64,000 nucleotides of DNA. It comes from Acanthochromis polyacanthus (taxonomy: Eukaryota; Chordata; Actinopteri; Pomacentridae). Below the pieces are notes generated by a model. It saw only the letters and a program-made list of their open reading frames with translations, did no database searches and had not been told where the DNA came from. Shown here one piece after another: positions 45,215 to 55,221 of the stretch. A program made the translations under genes and the position numbers. The stretch spans positions 2,616,534 to 2,680,533 of the forward strand of contig NC_067119.1 of assembly GCF_021347895.1 (NCBI RefSeq), read 5' to 3'. Positions within the stretch are counted from its first letter, which is position 1; every line of letters starts with the position of its first letter.

Positions 45215-45479
45215 ATGAAGAAAGTTCAGCCTTGTTACCAGAACTTTTCTTAGAATGAAGGTGAAAATACAGGCAGGGACACGTGACAAATGCAAGACCA
45301 AACAGGTTATCATCCAGCAGGAATGTAGGGACATCAGGAACAAGAATGATGCAGAACTCTGATAAAAGACTGGAGAAAGACACCTGGCATCCTGAGAACT
45401 GAAAAGAGAAACATTTGAGGTGGTCGTGGGCATAAATACCAGTGAATTAAAGAATAAAACACAGGCTTTATTTTCATAA

Positions 45480-46270
45480 AAATGCTGCTTCAACTCTGTT
45501 GTGGAACAGAAACAGGTGAGTCCTGTTTAACTACTAACTGTGGGTCATTTCACTAGTTGTGCTTCCAAACACTTATACACCAACATCAAAGCCAAAACAA
45601 GAAAAGCACTCAGAGAGCGCAGCACTCTGCCAAGGCTGCTCAATCACTGTATCATTGCCATTGACTGAAATCTTGGAAAAATTTGTGGCTGAAATCCCGG
45701 CATCATAGAAAATTGTCCATTTACTATAGATGTACCAACAAACACAATGACCTTGCACTGAGCACAGGCATGTGTTCTGCATGTGTACATTATGTACGGA
45801 AACTGAATCACGTGACCTAAATATGTAGCAGGCGGCGGGAATTGATGGGACTCAGAAACACCCCCACAATTTAATCAGTTGTTCCTTGTATCATTTCTGA
45901 TGGATAAGTCCTGATAAGTCCTCAGTGGTGGATTTGTAGTAGGATCACAATCATGTGATTGTCAGCAGGCAGCTGATGTATTGTTCACTTGTTGTCATGG
46001 TTACAGTGACGCCATGTCAATATCTTGCAGTGATACGGAAATCCTTCACAAATCCGTGGATCCAGACTATAAGCTGCATCACTGCTAAAATCTAATCACT
46101 TGGTCTTTGTGTCATTTCTGACCTTCCCTGAAAATTTCCAATCCAAATTCCATCTAAATACATGTGTCCATTTTTAAGTAATGTTGCTAACAGATAGACA
46201 ACCAGACAAATGTATGCCAATCGTCACATAACTCCATCGAGGCTCCGCCCCTTGGCGGAGTAATAATGCA
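45480..46270. repeat. degraded interspersed repeat
   Basis: From about 45600 the sequence resembles a common teleost interspersed repeat that ends in a segment like CTCCGCCCCTTGGCGGAGTAATAAT (46243-46267). No coding frame is intact. The class was not determined. Confidence 0.4.
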
Positions 46271-47500
46271 AGAAGTAAGACAGTGTAACTGGACGGCACT
46301 AGGACCCAGAGACAAGGAGAGAGCAGCTCACCTGTCCAGATACAGCACAGGTGAGTCAGCCTCATTCTGACTCCTGTCATCAGTCTGAGTGGACGTTTCT
46401 GAGGTGAGTCCAGCAGAGAGTTTCTACTGACAGGTTTATTGTTGGTGATGTTTACAGAATGTTTATTGTGGAACATGTCTGGATGTTTTATGAAGTTTTC
46501 TGTTTGTTTTATAAAGTAGGTCTGAGAGAATCTCTGTGATACTAAACTGCGTTTTCACCTCCCATCACTAAGATGAATTCAAGTTGTGTTGAATTTAAAT
46601 TTCACTAGTAAGGACCACATAATTAATTTGAAGCTCGATTGTTTATTGGATGCAAAGGAATATTATGTTGTGATGACTGAGATGAGCTGATGAGGTGTTG
46701 GGGAAAAGCTTAGTCAGAGATCAGCAGCAGCTACCAGGCCAGTAGATCCTCTAGGAAAAGGAGAAGACAGGAAAAGGAGGCAGAAGTATTGGGAGGGTTT
46801 TTGGGACACGAAAAGAAGAAAGAACAACTGCTCAGGATAGAGAGGTACTATAGATGTAGGACAGGAAGGAGGATGACTGAGGTGTGGTCCTGCTCCTGAA
46901 CCTCAGCCAAAGAACTTGTACCTCCATTAAAATGCTGGCTGCTGTTCACTGTCTTCTTTGTCTTATTTCTAGAACTTTTCTGGTCTGTTCCACCTACAAG
47001 TTATTTTTTGAGCTTCATTCTGTTGTGGCGGAACAGGAATTCGACTGTTGATCTGATAAGATTTCAGGTTGTCTTTGGTTTGGCTGTTTTTCTGATTTAG
47101 TTTTTGAAGAATGAATTAACTTGTACGTGTTTATGTTGAGTCAGACAAATGAAGGGAGAAAACCCAGCAGGAGTTCTTCATCACTGTGGGTTAAACTGAA
47201 CTGAGTCACTGGATAAACTGTGTTTAATAAACTGAACTTCACGTTGACTACAAATGTCATGAGTTAAATTCTCTAAAAGTTGTTTTTCTGCACATCAGGC
47301 TGAACTTTAGTGCTGACTGTTGATCAGCAAACTTTGCATTTACTGCTGTAGATTCATTGTTTCTGTATTAACGCTGTGAAGAAACTCAAACTCATCACAC
47401 TACAACTGTTTTTGTTGCTTCATACAAAAACCCCTCAGAGTTCTCACTTTCCATGAGGTCTGTCTGACAGAGCATCCCTCACTCGGATTTAAGGCGTCTA
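46271..47500. other. intergenic sequence, nothing recognised
   Basis: A GTGAGT donor-like site at 46351 could end an untranslated exon for the gene at 48961, but there is no further support. No domain-bearing frame was seen. Confidence 0.3.
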
Positions 47501-47501
47501 C

Positions 47502-47669
47502 TTTTTTTTGGATAGCTGTAGTGAAGGCAGACAGAGAACGGGGGAGAAGAGTAAGGGGAAGACATGCAGCAAAGGGCCGTGAGCAGGAATCAAACCCGGG
47601 CCGCTGTGTCGGAGACCAGCCCCTGTACATGGGTCACCTGCTTAACCTGTTAAGCTGTACGGGCGCCCC
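47502..47669 (-). mobile_element. tRNA-derived SINE, minus strand
   Basis: Read on the minus strand: GGGCGCCCGTACAGCTTAAC (A-box region), then CCCGGGTTTGATTCC (B-box), a short body, and a terminal A-run (T-run at 47502-47509). The size and promoter boxes fit a tRNA-headed SINE different from the one at 579 and 53511. Target duplication unclear. Confidence 0.65.
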
Positions 47670-48920
47670 GAGTTTACTTTTATTTAAAAGGGTTTGTTGA
47701 GCTGCAGCTGAAATGTGCTCATCAGGACAGAAACACTGAACATGAAGATTTGGTTGCAATAACAGAAAAAAACTCTGGTTGTGGAGCTGCACAGCAAAAT
47801 AACCCTTTGATGAACAGTGTGAGTCAGGAGATCCTCATTTCCACTAGATTTGGGTCAATTTTGACCCATGTTGCCCATCAAAGGGTTAACTATGAATCAC
47901 AATCAGGATTTTGGCTTTCAGTAATTAAACCATTGACTGTAATGCTGATGTTTAAAAAGCTACACTCCTAGAAAACAGCTCATTAGATAAACTCACCTGG
48001 TTTCAGGTAAATGTGACGTCAGAACTCCTTTTTTCTAGCTAATGTTTGGTCTCAGCTGTCTGAACTGCAGCAACTGATGGAGACTAGAAGCTTCTCTGAG
48101 CACTGAGCTTCTACTGATGACTGTGAGGCGTTTAGGGAACATCTGTAAACTGTAGCATCTGTCATTAAGCAGATGTTTAATGAGTGAGGCATTTTGAATC
48201 CAGTGTAACTCATTTCTGTTTATCTTGAAGATCGTTTTAAGTCTGATTTTGATGCTGATTTGTACTTCAGCAGGAACGTAGCTCAGTGTAAAAGTCAAAG
48301 TGGCGCTTTGTTTGTTTAAATGAGAACACAATAAAAATATCCACCTAGAATTATAATAAAAATTGTGATCTCAAAATTGATCGAAATAATCCTGATTTTC
48401 ATTTTGTCCATAATAATGCAGCCCTTGTCAGCTGCATAGAAATATTTCAGATGGAAAAAGAATGGTGTCAACCAAAAACAGGTTTTCTGTTTGCAGTTGT
48501 TAGTTTGAACATTTAAATCTGCAGCATGAAGATAAAAAATATTTTACGTGCATTTGTCAGTGTGATATGGGTTCTTTAGTCAGTTTTATTTAAATGATTT
48601 AATTGCGCAACACAGAGAAACACAAGGATGAACAGATTTGATAAGATGGGTTACTTTATCTTTTTATTTCCAGATGTTTTGATTTTCCAAATGCAACTGA
48701 TGTGTTTATGTGTGGTCAGGATCTCAAAGAAGATAGCCCACTTTTATTTTCTTCAGTTTTTATTCTCTGCAGAAGAAGTAAATACATATATATTCTTCTG
48801 CTGAATTTCCTTCTTCTTCTGCACTCTGCTCCTAAACATATAGACGAGGACAATGAACACCCAAGCTGCGCTGCGTGAATATACACAGGGCGCGTCTTTA
48901 CTGACAACCGATTTCTTTCA
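47670..48920. other. intergenic sequence, nothing recognised
   Basis: No open frame with a domain and no clear repeat border was found. The last 40 bases merge into the conserved block upstream of GIMAP-like exon 1. Confidence 0.35.
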
Positions 48921-48960
48921 GATCTGATTTCTTTCTGGTGGGTTTCCAGCAGAGGGCAGC

Positions 48961-51536
48961 ATGGCAGCAGCACCTGTTGAGTCCATTCAGGATTTATATT
49001 TACAAAATCGTATTTGTATTGCATGGGAGGAATCCTGAGCTCTTCATATTAACCACTACTTTCACAAATATTCATAAATGCTTTGTGCTGGACTTTGTAC
49101 AACTGTGGCAGTGAGTCTGAATGGAATATACTCATTCAGATTGTCTTTCAATACCGAGCACAGACGTCATTATGTGAAGTGAATCACAGGCTAGGATCAG
49201 TTTTTACATCACTAACAATTAAGAACATTCTGATGAAGTATTTTATCTCTTAGTTATTTCTTTGAGATGGTTATGGTGCTGTTTTTAAAAAAATAGAACA
49301 CATAACAGATGCAAATTTTACTGAACTGTGTATATTTGGAAAGACTAGGATCTTGTCTGACTTTCTGCCACCAAAATTTGCGTTGAAATGACTCATAATA
49401 AAAATGTTATTTTTTTAGTTTTATTTAGGAACATCTTTAATATTTTCACATTAAAGGATTTTAGTTTTTTCTTTTCACAATCATTTTGTGTCATATTTTG
49501 GTTATTGTTATGGAAGTTCAGCGAGGTCGAAAGAGGCTGAGGAGGCAGACACAGAGATGATTTAGGTTGAGAGTAATGTTTGATATCAGGAGAAGTGACA
49601 CCACCAGAGCAGCAGTACATGAAAGCAATGGCAGCATCTGGTTTGAGGATTCATCTCTGACCTTAGAAAGGGGAAAGAGTAATTTTTCCTTCACAGTAAT
49701 TTTGTATCTTTTTGTGCTTAGTTTGTTTTTCATTGACAGTGAATAAAGTAGATTGTTTGTCCTCAGAAGGTGGCCTCTAGTCTTGAAAACACACTTGTCT
49801 GATTTTCTGCTGATGTATTTGTTTACAAATGACTCTTGACACGAATGGGTCACATTTTACTACTTGAGTCCATGAACTTAGCTATGTTGTTTCTTTTCTA
49901 TTCTTGTTTGGAGTCGTCATAACTGGACGTCCACGTCTAGGGAGAGAAACCACAGAACCTAATCTTTTCTTTGTACTCATTAGTTTACATATCCTGGCAG
50001 AATCTGTAAAATATGTAATAATCTTTAATGAAAACATGAAAGATCAGAGAAAATACAACTGAGTGATAATAAACAACTTTGTCTGACCACTAACCCTAAA
50101 TGAAAAAAATTCTTCTGTGATTACACATATTTTATGAAAACATGGACACTATTTCATAAATTCTGCCAGCATATGTAAACGTCTGAGCACAACATTATGA
50201 ACAGATGAACTGTGGTCTGATGAACTTAACTCTTCCTGATTGATTTAATCATCTGTTCCAGATCAAAGCTCAATTATTGACCAAAGTTTTCTGACTTTTT
50301 TTTTTGTGATCTCCATATCAGAAGGTAAAATGTTTTTACATGTATTTTTATACATTAAAGAACTCATTCAAAGTAGAATTAATCTGTGCAACTTTGGTCC
50401 TTACAGCCAGAGATGTTGAGGTACCAGTGAAGAAGAGAGAAAGCTTTGATCATCTGCCTCCTAATAGTGAGTCTAACTGAACAGTTATTAACTGTTTAGG
50501 TGTAACTAACTCTCACAGTAAAGACTGATAAATAAAATGATTACTAAGATGACATCATCTCAGTCATTTCAAATAATTAATATTCTTTTATTCCAGTGTC
50601 TGAGCTGAGGGTTGTTCTGTTGGGGAACAGCTGGTCTGAGAGGAGTTCTGTTGGGAACTTTATACTGGAAGAGACCAAGTTCAACGCTGAGGAAGAACCA
50701 AACCAATGTATGAGAATCAGTGGACAGATAGAGGAGAAGAAAATAGTCCTCATCAACACTCCAGATCTGCTGAATCCAAACATCTCTGAAGACAAACTAA
50801 GAGAACATGTAGAACTCTGTGTGAGACTCTCTGATCCTGGACCTCATGTGTTCCTGCTGGTTCTACAGCCTGAAGACTTCACTGAGGAACACAGACTGAG
50901 GATCTGCAGAGTCCTGGAACGATTCAGTGATCAATCATTTGATCGATCACTGGTTCTGATATCAGCATCCAGAGAGGAGAGTCCAGGTCTCCTAGAAAAC
51001 TACCTGCAGCATCCACTGTTAGGAGACATCATCAGAAAATGTAGTCAGAAGTTGTTGTGGCAGAAGAACGTCAAACGTTCAGACTTGTTGAGCATCATGA
51101 ATCAGAGCATCAGAATTGTGGAGCAGAACGACGGAGATGATGAGAGCTGGGATGTATTTGAAGATGCACAGTCTGAGTTCACAGGTAGTCATGGAAACCA
51201 GAAACCAGAGGATCCTGACAGAGCTGGTGGTAAGTTCAAGAACAGTTTTATAGTTTGATAAATACATCTGATCCTGAGTTAAGTTTGAACATAAAGTTAA
51301 TAATTATAACTGAGATTTATTTTTATTTTTTTCATTTTACAGCAGAAAAGTCTATCTTGGATTCAGCAACAAGCTTGGGCTCCAGTGAGTAAACTGACAA
51401 ATGATCACATAAAGTGAGACACAAAGAGGATGTTGATGTTCTGTAACTGAAGGTTTTGTTTTTATTCACAGGTTTTAAGTCTGCCATACCAGGAACTGCA
51501 TCATCACTGGAAAGTCAAACCAGCCAGGGTAAGTAA
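48961..51536 (+). CDS. GIMAP-like pseudo-GTPase gene with mutated exon-1 donor
   Basis: Exons: 48961-48976 (MAAAP), 50407-50466 (ARDVEVPVKKRESFDHLPPN), 50597-51229 (AIG1), 51343-51384 and 51472-51536 (stop TAA); together 816 bases, 271 residues. The G exon has [36 protein letters not shown] and ISASREES, so it is a pseudo-GTPase like its sisters. The donor after exon 1 reads TTGAGT where the sister at 5260 has GTGAGT, so normal splicing from this start is lost. Translation could begin at the ATG made at the exon 2/exon 3 junction or from another first exon. No transmembrane segment or coiled coil follows. Polyadenylation signal AATAAA at 51776. Confidence 0.65.
48977..50406. other. intron between leader exons
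   Basis: 1.4 kb of AT-rich sequence with no recognised insertion or domain. Confidence 0.45.
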
Positions 51537-51978
51537 ATGAAGAAAGTTCAGCCTTGTTACCAGAACTTTTCTTAGAATGAAGGTGAAAATACAGGCAGGT
51601 ACACGTGACAAATGCAAGACCAAACAGGTTATCATCCAGCAGGAATGTAGGGACATCAGGAACAAGAATGATGCAGGAATCTGATAAAAGACTGGAGAAA
51701 GACACCTGGCATCCTGAGAACTGAAAAGGGGAAACATTTGAGGTGGTCGTGGGCATAAATACCAGTGAATTAAAGAATAAAACACAGGCTTTATTTTACA
51801 TCTCATCCTTTTTTTGTTGTCCTTAAAGGTTCTATATTGTATTCTTTATTTTAGCAAATTAATCAGTCCACAGAATGTGTCTTTTTTCCCACCTCAAAAT
51901 ACCACAAAGAGGGTTCATTTCACTCCGACTGAGTAACTTGTGTTGTGGAACTTCTGTTCTGAGCTGGTTGTTTCAGTA

Positions 51979-52526
51979 GCTGCGTTTCCATTACTCTTAG
52001 ATATGCGCAAAAATGTAAATAGCGCAATAAAAAACTGGTAATGGAAACACCTGAAATTCGAAAAAGGACTAAAATATTGCTAAAAAGTTTTTACGCTCTC
52101 ATGAGGTGGTTTTTCAGACGTTTCGATATTTAAAAATATCGCAAAAGCGCAATGGAAACACTTTTTCTGCAATTATGTCACCGGACATGACGTACCTGGT
52201 CACATGACCAGTTCTCTCGGAGTAAACATGGCGCGGTACGTGTGGACAGAAGAGGAGACCGAGACTTTTCTTGCCATTATTCTTGAGAAAAACATCACTG
52301 CCACACAGCAAACAGCAGAGGAATGCAGAGTGTTAGAAGGAGACAGAAGCGGTTTTGGGCGTCCATCTTCCTGCAGTGAAATCTCGCGGGATGATATTTT
52401 ATGAGAGTTACGATGCTTCTGCCCAGAACAACCTTCAATAGAAACACGTTCAAAGCGCAAATATACTTTGTCAAAATTTTAGAAATATCACTTTTATTTT
52501 GCAAAAAACTGTAATGGAAACCCAGT
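51979..52526. mobile_element. Harbinger-like short element with Myb/SANT-type fragment
   Basis: Inverted ends built on CTG(C/G)GTTTCCATTAC, about 550 bp apart. Inside, ATG 52228 opens 59 codons that start MARYVWTEEETETFLAIILE, a trihelix or Myb/SANT-like motif of the type in the second protein of PIF/Harbinger transposons. The frame drifts after about 40 residues. No transposase is present and the target duplication is unclear. Confidence 0.5.
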
Positions 52527-53321
52527 TGGTGTCTGTAGCTTTAAATGCATCTGAGCAGCTGCAGGCTGACTTCCTGATATTGCACCTTAAACTTTGACCG
52601 TTGCAGTCTGTCCTGTATTTTCAGCCACTTGTTTCAACTTGTTACAATCCAGCTGTCTAGGGTAGACTGGGTGTAAAAAGCAGCAGAGTGTCTGTCAGAG
52701 TGATTTTCAGTGATTTATTGAAGAAAAATAACTTAAAACACAACTCAAAAGCAAAAGGTTCAAGGCAAAGGGGTGCTACTTAAAAGAAATAAGAAAAAAA
52801 ATGAACTTCTTGAAAATGAATTGTGTTCAGGCTACCTAACAAAAAAAATAACCACAAAACCAAAAATGTGACTTCTCTAATCAAACCAAAATACAAAAAA
52901 GCATCCCTAACTAAAAGTAACAATGGTTTACTAACTCAAAATATTTTAACAGATTGTCCCTGTCTAGACCTGTAACCTAGCACATAAAACAAATAACTCA
53001 TCTAGTTCTTGTAACAAAACAGACAAATTCAAAGCATACAGGGACAAGCTGAACTTCTCATAAAAACGCTGCCACAGAATGCCAAGTGACTGAGACTTTT
53101 AAAGTCAGATTTACATTTTGGTTAGAGGCTGTAGTATGATCTGATCCAATCCAGCTCCATAGATGGTGACAACAAAACCAGGAAGATGAAGGGATCCATC
53201 GGGGTTCCAGATCCTACTCTCAGATGTATGCTGATCTGGATAAAAGCGTGTGCTCAGTGAAACTGTAAAATTCTAAAGAACGGAGGCATGTCGCTGTATA
53301 TAAAACAAGTCAAGACAAATT
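52527..53321. other. unassigned A-rich sequence
   Basis: No gene was recognised. From 52720 to 53050 the plus strand is rich in A and C. Confidence 0.3.
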
Positions 53322-54390
53322 AAAGCTGCAAGCAGCATTGAACAGGTTCTCGCATCCTTGCTGGTCAGTGAATCAAGCATGTCCACCAGGTGTTGCTGCA
53401 ACTGAGAGTGTATTTGGCCTTTGGCCTATCTGACGGTGACCCATCAAAACTGTCCACCAGGTGGTGCTATTATTGTAAGTGTATATCACCCTATGGATTT
53501 GATGAGGGGCTACATAGTGGAGTAGTGGTTAGCACTTTCACCTTGCAGCAAGAAGATCCCTGGTTCAAATCCCGGCCTGAGCCTGGGATCTTTCTGCATG
53601 GAGTTTGCATGTTCTCTCTGTGCATGCGTGGGTTTTCTCCGGGCACTCTGGCTTCCTCCCACAGTCCAAAAATATGCTGAGATTAATTGGTTACTCTAAA
53701 TTGCCCGTAGGTGTGAATGCGAGAGTGACTGTGTGTCTGTATATGTAGTCCTGTGACAGACTGGCATCCTGCCAAGGTGTCCCCTGTCTTTGCCCGAGTC
53801 GGCCCGCCACCCGAGTGAGGATAAAGTATATAGAGAATGGATGGATTGATGGATTTGATGAGGGCTGGACTGTGATCAAGTGAAGTTTAAGGGATATTGG
53901 AGCATGTTCAGTGTAGTTATACAGCATTTCCTGTTTAATGCCGAAATGTTGAAATTCTGAAGGCCACTATTTCCATGCCATCAGGCTTTTGCGGAGTATG
54001 TTGATAACTTTTGATCACCCATGCCTGCTATACATCCTGGCCAAATTTGAGCTCCGTCGGGGTTACCCTGTTTGAGTTTTTAGCATGTAAAAATGTGCAA
54101 AAATTGGTCCAAAACTGCCCTAAATATGACACGATTCGAAATGGCTGACTTCATGTTGTGTTTTAGGTATGGGTATCAATTGCATTGTTGTCTGTTGTGA
54201 TGAGTGACATATGCCTACCAAATTTCATAGCTGTAGGTGACATGTGCTTACCTTTATAACCACTACTGAGCTATTTTGGCTCACACCTATGTAATAGATG
54301 AGGCAGACTGAAGTACGTACAGGCTAGTTACACTGCACTTCCTGTTTCATGGTGAGACTTGAAAAATTTCTGCCCAGAGCCGTAACTGTT
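53322..54390 (+). repeat. teleost interspersed repeat, interrupted by a SINE
   Basis: Starts with AAAGCTGCAAGCAGCATTGA, has twice the phrase TGTCCACCAGGTG(G/T)TGCT, and continues after the SINE with long stretches such as 'ccaaatttgagctccgtcggg'. This is a common type of non-coding fish repeat; class not assigned. Confidence 0.5.
53511..53850 (+). mobile_element. tRNA-headed SINE-like repeat, plus strand
   Basis: Same family as 579-950. The head shows GTGGTTAGCAC and the B-box-like GGTTCAAATCCC; the tail is GGATGGATTGAT. The flanks carry a 15-16-bp duplication (GGATTTGATGAGGGGC at 53495; GGATTTGATGAGGGC at 53851). Confidence 0.8.
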
Positions 54391-55026
54391 CATATTTGAG
54401 ATGTAACTGTGAAGAGGACTGTGGTTCAGAATGGCCAGAAAACTTGCTGGTTTCCAAAGTGTAAAATGAGACTGGATGTAGGAGGAGGACATCCTGATAT
54501 TTCTGCTATAACTGCATTTGATAAACTGTTTATTTGGACATACAAAGTTTTTTTTTTTTCCAGGCGCACTATATAGTCTGGAAGTATGCTACTAGAACTC
54601 ACACAGGTATGCAGCTGGATGTGTGAGGAAGGAAAGTCTGAGGACTCCAAAATATCAGGGAAGATGTTTAAATGAATCTGTAGTAATGTCTGAAAAGAAT
54701 GAGCACTGTGCTAAAGCAGCACTGTCAGAACAACTGTCCTCTTACCATTAAGATGACGTTTTCTGTCAGATTTCTGTCAGCAGCTATAACAAACAGCTGT
54801 TTGCCTGGAAGCTGGCAGAGGTTACAGTATTCTGCTCCTGCAGTGTGTGATCTTGTTCTTTGCTCGACATCTAGTGAATATTTCAAATGTCTTCAAATGA
54901 ACACACAAGCCTGTTTTCCCCTATATTTTGCTTGAGTCTTGACTGTAGTTGGACTAATACTTTAAAACTGAAACATTACATAGAAAATAGATCAGAATAC
55001 AAGCACCGATAAGTTCATACAGACAG
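54391..55026. other. intergenic sequence, nothing recognised
   Basis: Short open frames only, without recognisable domains; no repeat borders seen. Confidence 0.35.
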
Positions 55027-55172
55027 TAAATTCAAATCAAATCAAATCAAATCAAACTTTATTTATATAGCACATTTCATCCATTTAAAATGCAACACAA
55101 AGTGCTTCACAAAATAAAAGAATAAAACAACAGAGAGAATAAAAAAAACATAGTGTAACCAACAATATATAT

Positions 55173-55221
<49 letters not shown>

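Noticed and set aside
46235..46275. GC-box-like CTCCGCCCC as a promoter for the gene at 48961
   Set aside because: The surrounding sequence (CTCCGCCCCTTGGCGGAGTAATAAT) matches the end of a common teleost interspersed repeat, so the motif is better explained by the repeat.
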